From Rhodospirillales bacterium (lineage in GTDB: Bacteria > Pseudomonadota > Alphaproteobacteria > Rhodospirillales > Magnetospirillaceae), in assembly GCA_019455065.1 (NCBI GenBank), contig JACFNC010000020.1:228-64227 (forward strand): a stretch of DNA of 64,000 nucleotides. Reading direction: 5' to 3'. Made by a program: the position numbers and the translations under genes. Below are positions 8,133 to 16,979 of the stretch, one piece after another. The notes beneath the pieces were generated by a model. The model was not told the origin of the DNA and did no database searches. It saw nothing but the letters and a program-made list of their open reading frames with translations. The first letter of the stretch is position 1; each line of letters begins with the position of its first letter.

Positions 8133-8968
8133 AGGCGATTTCCGAGGCGCTGCGGGGGCACCTTTCCGGCGAGGTGACGACGCTGGCCACCCTGTGGCGG
8201 CTGACCCGCGCCGACGGCGTGACGATGGGGTTCACGGACCATGACGGCGACATCGCCTTCGACGGACTGACCTACGGGGCGGCGAGCGGCTTCGTCCCCA
8301 CGGCGGTCGCCGGAAGCGCGGGCCTCGCGGTGGACAATCTGGAGATACGCTCGGTGCTCGATTCGGAAGAAATCCACGAAGGCGACCTGCTGGCCGGCGT
8401 CTACGACGGCGCCGAGGTGGACGTCATGCTGGTCAACTTCGCCGATCCCGCCGCCGGCGCGCTGCATCTGCGGCGGGGCACGCTCGGCGAGGTGCGCCTG
8501 AGCGACGCCGGCTTCGTGGCCGAGCTGCGCGGCATGACGGAAGCCTTCGCGCGCATCTTCGGCCAGGTGTACACGCCCGGCTGCCGCGCCGACCTCGGCG
8601 ACGCGCGCTGCCGGGTGGGCCTGTCCGCCTGGACGGCGACGGGGAGCGTGGGCGAGGCGCTCGACCGCCAGACCTTCACCGACGCGGCGCGCGGCGAGCC
8701 GGCGGGCTGGTTCGACGGCGGGCTGCTGATCTGGACCTCGGGCGCCAACGCCGGGGCGCGGATGGAGGTGCGCCGCTTCGCGGCCGGCCTGTTCACCCTG
8801 TTCCTGCCCATGCCCCGCGATGTCGCGCCGGGCGACCAGTACACGGTGGTCGCCGGCTGCGACAAACGCTTCGCCACCTGCCGCGACAAGTTCGGCAACG
8901 CCGTCAACTTCCAGGGCGAGCCGCACGTGCCGGGCAACGACTTCCTGATCGCGGCGGCCGGGCGATGA
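8129..8968 (+). CDS. DUF2163 / BR0599-type tail hub protein (GTA gp13-like)
   Basis: 279 residues. ALRGHLSGEVTTLATLWRL at the start, GFTDHDGDIAFDG near residue 35, and a C-terminal Cys-rich part (GCRADLGDARC, then GCDKRFATCRDKFGN and NFQGEPHVPG) identify the DUF2163/phage_BR0599 family. In the related lambda gpL and GTA hub proteins the clustered cysteines hold an iron-sulfur centre; here four cysteines in that order are visible. The protein would form part of the tail hub next to the peptidase encoded by the following gene, whose start overlaps its stop by 4 bases. Confidence 0.88.
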   Translation: MKAISEALRGHLSGEVTTLATLWRLTRADGVTMGFTDHDGDIAFDGLTYGAASGFVPTAVAGSAGLAVDNLEIRSVLDSEEIHEGDLLAGVYDGAEVDVMLVNFADPAAGALHLRRGTLGEVRLSDAGFVAELRGMTEAFARIFGQVYTPGCRADLGDARCRVGLSAWTATGSVGEALDRQTFTDAARGEPAGWFDGGLLIWTSGANAGARMEVRRFAAGLFTLFLPMPRDVAPGDQYTVVAGCDKRFATCRDKFGNAVNFQGEPHVPGNDFLIAAAGR

Positions 8969-9381
8969 GGCGCGCGGAGATCGTCGCCGAGGCGCGGTCG
9001 TGGCTGGGCACGCCGTTCCGCCATCAGGGGCGGCTGAAGGGCGTGGGCTGCGATTGCATCGGGTTGGTGGTCGGAGTGGGCCGCCGCTTCGGGCTGGAAC
9101 CCGAGGACCCCGCCGATTACGCCCGGCTGCCCGACGGCCGCCGGCTGCGGGCAGGGCTGGCGGCCAATCTCGCCGAGGTGTCGGCGGACGCGGCGCGGCC
9201 CGGCGACGTCGTGCTGCTGCGCATCCGGCGCGACCCCCAGCACGTCGCCATCCTGGTGCCGGGGGAGATGATGATCCATGCGTTCAGCGCGGCGGGGCGG
9301 GTGGTGGCGACCCGCCTCGACGCCCGCTGGCGGCGGCGGCGGGTCGCCGCCTATCGCTTTCCCGGGGTGGAGGAGGACTGA
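8965..9381 (+). CDS. NlpC/P60 tail-tip peptidase (GTA gp14-like)
   Basis: 138 residues of the NlpC/P60 papain-like fold. The catalytic Cys is C31 in GCDCIGLV and the His is H93 in DPQHVAIL. Family members at this locus cut peptidoglycan peptides to open a path for DNA at entry. It is the small phage form without a binding domain. Its start overlaps the hub stop as ATGA and its stop touches the next start as TGATG, so the hub, peptidase and tip genes are probably translated together. Confidence 0.9.
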   Translation: MRRAEIVAEARSWLGTPFRHQGRLKGVGCDCIGLVVGVGRRFGLEPEDPADYARLPDGRRLRAGLAANLAEVSADAARPGDVVLLRIRRDPQHVAILVPGEMMIHAFSAAGRVVATRLDARWRRRRVAAYRFPGVEED

Positions 9382-10922
9382 TGGCGGCGCTGGCGCTCGG
9401 GGTGGTCGGCGGCGCCATCGGCGGGGCCGTGGGCGGCAGCGCCCTGTTCGGGCTGATGTCGGCGCAGGCGCTGGGCTTCGCCCTCGGCTCGGCGGTCGGC
9501 GGCGCCATCGACCGCCAGCTTTTCGGGCCAGAGACGGTCGGCGGCGGGCGCCTGGACGACCTTTCGATCCAGGTCTCGACCTACGGGAAGATGCTGCCGG
9601 TGGTCTATGCCGGGCGAGTCGCCGGCAACGTCATCTGGTCGACCGACAAGCGCGAGGAACGGAGCAGCCATTCCTCGGGCGGCAAGGGCGGCGGGTCGCG
9701 CGCCGCCGCCGAGTCCTTTCATTACTCGGCGAGTTTCGCGGTGTCGCTGTGCGAGGGGCCGATCGCCGCGGTGCGGCGCATCTGGGCCGACAGCAACCCG
9801 ATCTGGGACCTGTACCTGCCGGAGACGAGCGTCGAGGGGGTGACCGTCCACCTGGGCACCGACGGGCAGGAGCCGGACGCCCTGATCGAGAGCATCGAGG
9901 GCGTCGGCAACGTTCCCGGCTATCGCAACCAGGCCTATGTGGTGTTCGAGGATTTCAGCCTGGATGGCTATGGGGCGCGGATTCCGAACCTCACCTTCGA
10001 GGTCGTCGGCATGCTGGCCGCCGGCTGGGGCGAGGACATGGCCCAGGGGCTGGCGCAGAGCGCCGACGGCGATCTGTGGGTGGTCGCCAACCTGCGGCGC
10101 ACGGTGACCAGCCTGGACGGCCGGACGCTGGCGCGCAAGGCCGTGGTCGGGCGCGATGACGGCAACGCGGACGGGTATCTGGGCAGTCTGAGGGCGCAGC
10201 CCTGGCGCATCGCCCATGAGCCGGTCAGCGGCCATCTGTTCGTCACCTGCCTGGGGGCGGCCCGTGTGCTGCGCATCGACCCGGCAACCGACGCGGTGGT
10301 GGCCGAGATCGCGGTGCCGATCTATCCGCATGAGATCGCGGCCGACGGGCTGGGCGCGGTGTGGGTCACCCATCCCTGGGGCGACCGGCTGAGCCGCATC
10401 GACGCCGCCGACAACGGCGCGACCAGCGTGGCGTTGGCGGGCGAGCCGTATGCGCTGTGCCGCGACGGCGCCGGGCATCTGTGGATCAGTTGCAGCGATG
10501 CCATCGTGCGGTTCGATCCGGTCGCGGGCGCCGAGGTGGCGCGGGTGGCGCTGGGCGTCAAATGGTTCCCCGGCGGGCTGACCTGGAACCCGGCCGACGG
10601 GCGCATCTGGTTCGCCTGCTCGGGCAACGACGTGATCGGCGTGTTGAACCCGGACAACCTGGCCCTGTCGTGGCGCAATAGCGGTACGTGGCCGGCCTAT
10701 GCCGCCTGCCATCCCGACGACGACCGGCGCACGGTGTTCGTCTCGCTGCTGTTCGGCAACCGGGTCAAGCTGCTGAAGCGGGGCGCCGACAACGGTCTCG
10801 ACGAGTTCGCCGAGTACAAGACCGAGGTATGGCCGGGGCCGCTGCTGGCGCTGGCCGACGGGCGCTGCCTGGTAAGCAACACCAACCGGGCGTTCTTCCA
10901 GGAGATCGAGGGGCCTTCATGA
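9381..10922 (+). CDS. Tail-tip protein: GTA megatron N-terminus fused to a beta-propeller
   Basis: 513 residues. Residues 1-210 match the N-terminus of the GTA gp15/megatron tail protein: Gly/Ala-rich hydrophobic start, RLDDLSIQVSTYGKMLPVVY, RVAGNVIWSTDKRE, and SASFAVSLCEGPIAAVRRIW. The usual TIM-barrel and tail_3 regions do not follow. Instead residues 215-510 show repeated units of about 45 residues (DGDLWVVAN, SGHLFVTC, LGAVWVTH, AGHLWISC, DGRIWFAC), the pattern of a six- or seven-bladed Vgb/NHL-type beta-propeller. It may bind a host surface polymer. The C-terminal half of the megatron is encoded separately at 12529. Confidence 0.75.
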   Translation: MAALALGVVGGAIGGAVGGSALFGLMSAQALGFALGSAVGGAIDRQLFGPETVGGGRLDDLSIQVSTYGKMLPVVYAGRVAGNVIWSTDKREERSSHSSGGKGGGSRAAAESFHYSASFAVSLCEGPIAAVRRIWADSNPIWDLYLPETSVEGVTVHLGTDGQEPDALIESIEGVGNVPGYRNQAYVVFEDFSLDGYGARIPNLTFEVVGMLAAGWGEDMAQGLAQSADGDLWVVANLRRTVTSLDGRTLARKAVVGRDDGNADGYLGSLRAQPWRIAHEPVSGHLFVTCLGAARVLRIDPATDAVVAEIAVPIYPHEIAADGLGAVWVTHPWGDRLSRIDAADNGATSVALAGEPYALCRDGAGHLWISCSDAIVRFDPVAGAEVARVALGVKWFPGGLTWNPADGRIWFACSGNDVIGVLNPDNLALSWRNSGTWPAYAACHPDDDRRTVFVSLLFGNRVKLLKRGADNGLDEFAEYKTEVWPGPLLALADGRCLVSNTNRAFFQEIEGPS

Positions 10923-10967
10923 CGGAAGGCCGGCTCCGAATCCGAATTTGGATCGGTTGATTTTGTT

Positions 10968-11080
10968 GTCATGCGCGGGCTTGGCCCGCGCATCCAGGTG
11001 CACCCACTGGTATGTGAGCCCGACGAAGAACCTTCGCTTGCGCCACGTGGATGGCCGGGTCTGGGCCCGGCCATGACGAA
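10968..11080. repeat. GCGCGGGCTTGGCCCGCGCATCC-type hairpin repeats within tail operon
   Basis: Two hairpin-type units, GCGCGGGCTTGGCCCGCGC near 10973-10991 and GGCCGGGTCTGGGCCCGGCC near 11052-11071, both preceded or followed by ATGACGAA/ATGCG motifs of the same repeat family as the first array. They fill much of the 249-bp gap before the lyase-like gene. Confidence 0.75.
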
Positions 11081-11171
11081 CAATGAGCCGGACTGGGGAC
11101 CGAGAGCCGAACCGGACCGCCGTGGTTCGAGCCCGGTCAAGACGATCCATGTTGCGAAAGGCGAGCTTCTG

Positions 11172-12536
11172 ATGATCCACACCAGCTTCTTCGGCGCGGA
11201 CGCGGCGACGCCGGCGGCGTCGCTGCCTTCGGCCAGCACGCAGCTCTGCTGGTACGACGTGCAGCGCCAGCGGCTGCGCAAGTTCGCCCGCGACTTCGCG
11301 CGCACGCCGCCGCTTCCGGTGGCGGTGCTGACCTCGCAGGGCGAGACCGACATCGCCGACGACGCGGTGGTCGCGACGCGGGCCGGGTTCACCCAGCTTC
11401 GCCGCGACCTGCCGGTGATCGACCAGTACTTCGAGTATTCGGGCGACGCGGACGCCCTGGCCAAGGTGCGGGAGCTGTGCCTCGCCTGGGTGCGCACCAA
11501 CCAGCCGGACGGCAAGCCGATCAACGAGAGCAACCTGGAATGGCTGATCCGCGTGCTGAAGCGGCGGCGCGGCGACTTCTCGGCCAGTGAGCTGGCCGAC
11601 GTGGAGGGCTGGATGGCCGCCCTGCGCGCCGCCAAGCAGGCCTTCGCCTTCGAGACCAACCCGGACGAGGGCGTGGTCACACACGGCAACTGGTACACCC
11701 ACCACTACAAGATCCTGCTGATGGTCCACGACTTCTTCGGCGACGAGGCGGCCGGGAACGCGCTTCTGGCGGAGATCGACGGCTTCGCGCCGCGCAACTT
11801 CCCGTTCGGCAACGCAGCCGTCACCCATCCCCTGTCGCATGCCATCGTGGGGACGAACAGTGACGCGCGCCGCATCGACGTGCCCGGCGATCACACGGCG
11901 CGCTTCGTGCCCGGCCTGGGCTTCGCGGTGACGGGCTCGTCCGCCGGCAACGACGGCGACTACACGGTCGCCTCGTCCGCGTACCTGTCCATATCGGACA
12001 CGACCCGGATCGTCGCGGTGGAGCCGGTGCCCGCCGATGGCGGGGGCGGGACGCTGAGCGAGTGTTTCTCCGACGCCGTCCACGACATGCCGCGCGCCGC
12101 CGTCCACGCCGGGGAGAGCATCGATTTCGTGCGCCGCGACGCCCTTCACTATCAGGTCTACGACCTGGCGCCGTGGCTGGAGATCGCGCTGCTGACCGGG
12201 GCGCGCTACGCCACCGTGATCGAGAACGCCTGGGCGTTCTTCCTCGACCGGCTGCTGTCGCCCACGATCCATTTCGAGTTCGCCGCGAGCACCGACAGCT
12301 TCGACGCGGCGCGCTGGCAGGCCAGCCATCCCGAGTATCTGGCGCCCGAGGCGATGTTCAAGCCGCAGCGGGCGGCGGGGATGGTCCTCGGCTACCTGCA
12401 CTGGCGCAAGCAGTGCGACGCCGGTTTCGTCGAGGATTCGCGGCACGTGGCCCTGTGCCTGCGGGCGGTGCCGGAGATCGCCTCGTTCTGGGCACAGTAT
12501 TTCCGCTGGGCGCTGGGGTACGGCGCCAATGCCTGA
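11172..12536 (+). CDS. Alginate-lyase-like tail protein with an inserted tail module
   Basis: 454 residues from the ATG at 11172 (AAAGGCGAG upstream). Helical repeats, SNLEWLIRVLKRRRGDF, the NWYTHHYK segment (N173, H177, H178) and RRDALHYQVYDLAPWLEIAL (R321-R322, Y327, Y330) resemble the alginate lyase (PL5-type alpha/alpha toroid) family, where Asn, His, Arg and Tyr in these places do catalysis. Residues about 232-290 interrupt the fold between the two catalytic segments with a beta module (VTGSSAGNDGDYTV) shared with two tail genes upstream. It lies between the two megatron halves, so it is probably a virion-borne depolymerase. The substrate is not known, and activity is inferred. Confidence 0.65.
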   Translation: MIHTSFFGADAATPAASLPSASTQLCWYDVQRQRLRKFARDFARTPPLPVAVLTSQGETDIADDAVVATRAGFTQLRRDLPVIDQYFEYSGDADALAKVRELCLAWVRTNQPDGKPINESNLEWLIRVLKRRRGDFSASELADVEGWMAALRAAKQAFAFETNPDEGVVTHGNWYTHHYKILLMVHDFFGDEAAGNALLAEIDGFAPRNFPFGNAAVTHPLSHAIVGTNSDARRIDVPGDHTARFVPGLGFAVTGSSAGNDGDYTVASSAYLSISDTTRIVAVEPVPADGGGGTLSECFSDAVHDMPRAAVHAGESIDFVRRDALHYQVYDLAPWLEIALLTGARYATVIENAWAFFLDRLLSPTIHFEFAASTDSFDAARWQASHPEYLAPEAMFKPQRAAGMVLGYLHWRKQCDAGFVEDSRHVALCLRAVPEIASFWAQYFRWALGYGANA

Positions 12537-14184
12537 CCTGCGTTCCATCGTTTTCGATCTCTGCCGGCGGGCGGGCCTCGATCCGGCGAGCGAGGTCGAT
12601 GCCGAGGACCTGTCGGGGCGCGTGGACGGCATGGCAGCGGCGCAGCGCGCCACCGTGCGGTCCTGCCTGGAGGCGCTGGCGAGCGCCTATGCCCTGGACG
12701 CCGTGGAGAGCGGCGGCAAGGTGCGGTTCATCCGGCGCGGCGGTGCCGTATGCGCGGCCATCGTGGAAGACGACCTAGTGCCCTTTCCGCACGAGGACGG
12801 CGGCCAGACGGTGCTGGCGGTGAACCGCCGCCAGGATGCCGAACTGCCCCGCCAGATCGACCTCGGTTACCTCGCCAAGGCAACCGACTGGCAGCCGAGC
12901 GTGCAGTCGGCGCGCCGCCTGGCGGTGGGCAGCGAAAACGTGGTCAGCCTGCCCCTGCCCCTGGCCTTGTCCGACGACGAGGCGCGGCGCATCGCCGAGG
13001 ATCTGCTGGCCGAGTCCTGGCGGACGCGGGAGGAGTTCGTCTTCCGCACCGCCAGCGGTTTCGCGTGGCTCGATCCCGGCGACGTGGTCACGCTGACCGT
13101 GCGCGGGGTGACGCGCCGGCTGCGGATCGTGCGGACGCAGACGACCGCGACGATGGTGGACGTGCACGCCGTCGCCGACGGTGCCGCCATGTCGATCCCC
13201 GCCATCGGCAGCGAGCCCTTCGCGCGGCGCGGCGCGCTCACGGGCATCGCCCAGACCGTCGCCTTCCTGCTCGACCTGCCGCTGCTGCGCGACGAGGACG
13301 AGGGAGTCGGCTTCTACGCCGCCGCGTCGTTCCACGCCGGCGTCGGGGGCACGTGGCGCGGGGCGGTGCTGCACCGCTCGCGGGACGGGGGAGGCAGTTA
13401 CGAGGCGATCGCAGATCTCGATGGGCCCGCCACCTGGGGCGTCTGCGCCACGGCGCTCGGCGCGGGAACGACGGTCGCCTGGGACGAGGCGAACACGGTG
13501 ACGGTGACGCTGCGCCAGGGGCAGCTCGAAAGCCGGCCGGCGGCGGCCGTGCTCAACGGCGCCAACGCGGCGCTGGTGGGCAACGAGATCGTGCAGTTCC
13601 GCGGCGCCACGCTGGTCGGCCCGGACAGCTACGCCCTGTCGGGCCTGCTGCGCGGGCGGCGGGGAACCGAACACGAGGTCGGCGGGCATGGGGCGGGCGA
13701 GACCTTCCTGCTGCTTTCGGCGGCCGATCTGCGCCGCCTGTCCCTGCCGCAGGAGCTGATCGGCGCAAGCCGCCCGTACAAGGCGGTGAGCCTCGGCGGG
13801 TTCCTGGACGACCAGCCGGCCCTGAGCTTCGCCGGCGGCGCCGCCGGGCTGAGGCCCTACGGCGTGGCGCATGTGCGCGGTGTCCGCGACCCGGTCAGCG
13901 GCGACTGGACCATAACCTGGGTGCGCCGCGCCCGCCGGCATGGCGGGTGGATCGACGGCGCCGACGTGCCGCTGGGCGAGGACATGGAGGCCTATGACGT
14001 GGACATTCTCGACGAGGAAGGCGCCGTGGTGCGCAGGGTGGAGGGATTGACCGCGCCCGCGCTCCTGTACGGCGCGGCGGAGCAGGCGGCCGATTTCGGC
14101 GGGCCGCGGACGACGCTACGAATTCGGGTCTGCCAGGTGAGCGCGACCATAGGGCGCGGGGTGGCGCGCGAGGTGTGGCTATGA
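12529..14184 (+). CDS. Tail-tip protein, megatron C-terminal half (phage tail_3-like)
   Basis: 551 residues. The start (MPDLRSIVFDLCRRAGLDPA, then DGMAAAQRATVRSCLEALAS) and the region to residue 270 match the tail_3 and following portions of the GTA megatron. The rest contains DEDEGVGFYAAASFHAG, NEIVQFRGATLVG, YALSGLLRGRRGTE and a fibronectin-like C-terminus (RRARRHGGWIDG, IRVCQVSATIGRG), all standard for that protein. It overlaps the lyase-like gene by 8 bases and the fibre gene by 4. In most relatives this would be fused to the part found at 9381; here it is a separate gene. Confidence 0.82.
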   Translation: MPDLRSIVFDLCRRAGLDPASEVDAEDLSGRVDGMAAAQRATVRSCLEALASAYALDAVESGGKVRFIRRGGAVCAAIVEDDLVPFPHEDGGQTVLAVNRRQDAELPRQIDLGYLAKATDWQPSVQSARRLAVGSENVVSLPLPLALSDDEARRIAEDLLAESWRTREEFVFRTASGFAWLDPGDVVTLTVRGVTRRLRIVRTQTTATMVDVHAVADGAAMSIPAIGSEPFARRGALTGIAQTVAFLLDLPLLRDEDEGVGFYAAASFHAGVGGTWRGAVLHRSRDGGGSYEAIADLDGPATWGVCATALGAGTTVAWDEANTVTVTLRQGQLESRPAAAVLNGANAALVGNEIVQFRGATLVGPDSYALSGLLRGRRGTEHEVGGHGAGETFLLLSAADLRRLSLPQELIGASRPYKAVSLGGFLDDQPALSFAGGAAGLRPYGVAHVRGVRDPVSGDWTITWVRRARRHGGWIDGADVPLGEDMEAYDVDILDEEGAVVRRVEGLTAPALLYGAAEQAADFGGPRTTLRIRVCQVSATIGRGVAREVWL

Positions 14185-16979
14185 GCGACGCCTCGGCCAA
14201 CCTGGAGCTTCCTTACATCCTGGCGAGCCAGGCGCAGAAGGAGGTGACGCACAACGAGGCCCTGCAACGCCTGGACGCGGCGGTGCAGGCGGCGGTGCTC
14301 GACCGCGACCTTGCGGCGCCGCCCGCAGGCGTCGCCGACGGCGACCGCTATCTGGTGGCGGCCGGGGCGACCGGCGCCTGGATCGGGCAGGAGGGCCGGC
14401 TGGCGGCGTGGTACGGCGGCTGGCGATTCCTCGCCCCGCGCGCCGGCTGGACCGTGTGGGTCGCCGACGAGGGGCTGGCGGTGCGCTACGACGGCGCCGC
14501 CTGGACGCCGATCGACCACGACGGCCTTCCCGGAGTGACGGGAGGCGCGCCCGGCGAGCGCTGGCATCTGGCGGCGGCCGAGGTGGCGAAGCTCGCCGGG
14601 ATCGAGGCGGGGGCGCAGGTGAACGCGGTCACCTCGGTGCAGGGCCGAACGGGGGACGTGTCGGTGACCCGGAGCGACCTCGGCCTCGACGGAACCGACA
14701 AGCCGAGCTTCGCGAACCTCGGGCTGGCCGTCCTCTCCGCCCGGCTCGCCAATGCCACGGTCAAGGCAGTGCTGCTGTACGACACCGCGAAGGACAGCGA
14801 CGGCGGCGCCTGGCGGCACCGCTGCCGGCGGACGAGCTGGTACAACGAATCCCTAAGCACGGCGACGCGCGGGACGACGCGCGACTTTCCCGCCCTGGCC
14901 CTTATCGTGGCCACCCAGAGCGGCACCACCATCTACGATGCGACCGATCCCGACCTCCCGATGTGGATGGTGTTCCAGGGCGGCACCTTTCGGATGAATT
15001 ATTCGGCCAACGCCGGCACCATGTGCCTGGCGGCCCGCGACGGCCTGTTGCTCATCGGCTTCGGCACGAGCGGTTCCCTGGGCGTGACCGAAATCCATTT
15101 CCTGCTCGACGAGGGGCGGTACAACCAGGGGAATGCCATCCAGAAACGCGACAGCTGGGCCGGCCTCGCCAACCGCAACGACGCCGGCACGGCCTGGGTG
15201 GCAAACGCGCCGCTGTTCATCACCGGCGCCGTCAGCCAGGACACCCGCGGCATCGCCATCCACGTCGCCGCCGAAGCACCCTTGGACCGGCGCACCGGCC
15301 TGCCCAGGCCGACGGTCGCCCTCGCCACCGCAGGCGGACGCAGCGTCGTGCTTCCCGACGGCCGGGTGTGCAACAGCCTGACGACGGCGGCGCAGGACTG
15401 GGTCGGCTTCGATGCCGACGGCGCCCTCTACGGAGTGCAGAACGGCAACGCCGGCCTCCACCGCATCGCCCGGACCTGGTATCAGGCCGGCGGCTTCGAC
15501 TACGACACGATCTATTACGGCACCGTCCCGGCGCTGCCCAACCCCAACGTGGCCAGGGCGGCGGCGGTACCCGGCGGCGTGGCGGTCGGCGGCTCAGCGG
15601 GGGTTCAGTTCGTGTGCTGGCCGGTCGGCAGCAAGGCGCGCGGCATGGTCGCCTATGTGGGGCGGACCCATGCCACCGGCTGGTTGCCGGGCGACATCCG
15701 CGGCTGCTGGCTGGCGAACTCGAAGACCGCCGACCGCAGCGTGAAGGGCAACGCCCTGACCGAAACCGGCCTGCTCAGCGAGGCGGCGGTGGCGGCGGGC
15801 GCCGAGCTGAAAGGCTATTCCGGGTTCTCGGCGGCCAACTACCTGTCGCTTGCCCATGACGCCGATCTCGACTTCGGCGACGGCGATTTCGCGGTCCTGT
15901 TCTGGATCCGTATGTCGGCCAACGCGGCGGCCGAGACGGTGTTCGAGCGCGACAGCAGCCCGACCGCCCAGCGCATCACCGTCGGCGTGACCGCCGCCGG
16001 GATGCTCCAGTTCGCGACCGACGACGGCACCGACGCGGTGACCTCGACCGGGCCGGTGATCGACGACGGAGTGTGGCGGCACGTCGCCTGCGTGATGCGG
16101 GGCAGCCGCCAGGAACTATGGGTGGATGGCACCCGCTGCGACAGCGACGACGCGACGGCCGTTGGCAGCCTGTCGAACCCCGCCGCCGTCCTGCGCATCG
16201 GCCTCGACGTCGCCGGATCGGCACCTCTGGTCAGCGGCGCGCTGGCGCTGCTCCGCGTCACCGCCTTCGCCCCCACGCCCGACCAGATCGCTCGCATCCA
16301 CGCCGACGAGCGCCCGCTGTTCCATGAGAACGCCAGGTGCCTGCTGGGTGGAGCGGTCGACCAGGTGGATGCCGTCGCCGCCGATCCCGACAGCGGCCGG
16401 GTCTATTTCGCCACTGCCGACGGGACCAGCGTGTTCGAGGCGCTGCGGCGGGTCGACTTTCTGGATGCCGCCGCCAACGCCAACCTGACCTCCGGCGTCC
16501 ACAAGGCGGTATCGGCGGTCCGGGGCGGCTATGCGATCGGCTCGGCGGCCGAGGCGGTGGCCTGGCTGCCCGCCCGCAATCTGCGCGAGGAACTGGTGGC
16601 GTCGCCCGCCGGCGTCCCCCCGGTCCCCGCTTTTCGGGCCGCCACCGCCGATGCCACGCCCACCGACATCGCCAAGTGGCCCTTGGCCGAGGGGCGGACG
16701 GTTCTGGTGGAAGCCGTGGTCGAGGCCCGCGAGGATGTCGACAGCCCGACCGAGCGTGCCGGCTACGTGCGGCGTGCCGTCTTCCACCGCGACATCGGCG
16801 GCAACGTCACGCTGGCGGGCAGCGCCTCGGGCATGGACCTTCACGAAACCACGGCCGGCATGGACTGCACCCTGCATGCGGACACCGCCGCCCAGACCAT
16901 TGACGTCAACGTCACCGGGGTCGCCGGCAAGACGCTGGTCTGGGCCGCCCGTCTCACCGCCACGGAGATCGCCGGATGA
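14181..16979 (+). CDS. Tail fibre: DUF2793 N-terminus and LamG-like domain
   Basis: 932 residues from the ATG at 14181, which overlaps the previous stop by 4 bases; a GTG at 14175 is also possible. Residues 5-110 match DUF2793 (LELPYILASQAQKEVTHNEA, WYGGWRFLAPRAGWTVWV), a virion-attachment domain. Residues about 550-715 look like a LamG/concanavalin-like jelly roll (FAVLFWIRMSANAAAETVFE, DDGVWRHVACVMRGSRQELW). Residues about 800-932 form another beta-rich domain. The part between 150 and 540 is repetitive in glycine and aromatic residues and I do not recognise it. It probably binds the host surface. Confidence 0.72.
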   Translation: MSDASANLELPYILASQAQKEVTHNEALQRLDAAVQAAVLDRDLAAPPAGVADGDRYLVAAGATGAWIGQEGRLAAWYGGWRFLAPRAGWTVWVADEGLAVRYDGAAWTPIDHDGLPGVTGGAPGERWHLAAAEVAKLAGIEAGAQVNAVTSVQGRTGDVSVTRSDLGLDGTDKPSFANLGLAVLSARLANATVKAVLLYDTAKDSDGGAWRHRCRRTSWYNESLSTATRGTTRDFPALALIVATQSGTTIYDATDPDLPMWMVFQGGTFRMNYSANAGTMCLAARDGLLLIGFGTSGSLGVTEIHFLLDEGRYNQGNAIQKRDSWAGLANRNDAGTAWVANAPLFITGAVSQDTRGIAIHVAAEAPLDRRTGLPRPTVALATAGGRSVVLPDGRVCNSLTTAAQDWVGFDADGALYGVQNGNAGLHRIARTWYQAGGFDYDTIYYGTVPALPNPNVARAAAVPGGVAVGGSAGVQFVCWPVGSKARGMVAYVGRTHATGWLPGDIRGCWLANSKTADRSVKGNALTETGLLSEAAVAAGAELKGYSGFSAANYLSLAHDADLDFGDGDFAVLFWIRMSANAAAETVFERDSSPTAQRITVGVTAAGMLQFATDDGTDAVTSTGPVIDDGVWRHVACVMRGSRQELWVDGTRCDSDDATAVGSLSNPAAVLRIGLDVAGSAPLVSGALALLRVTAFAPTPDQIARIHADERPLFHENARCLLGGAVDQVDAVAADPDSGRVYFATADGTSVFEALRRVDFLDAAANANLTSGVHKAVSAVRGGYAIGSAAEAVAWLPARNLREELVASPAGVPPVPAFRAATADATPTDIAKWPLAEGRTVLVEAVVEAREDVDSPTERAGYVRRAVFHRDIGGNVTLAGSASGMDLHETTAGMDCTLHADTAAQTIDVNVTGVAGKTLVWAARLTATEIAG

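Noticed and set aside
10971-11171. Longer N-terminus of the lyase-like protein
   Set aside because: The extra 67 residues are translated repeat sequence; the ATG at 11172 has a ribosome site and begins the conserved part.
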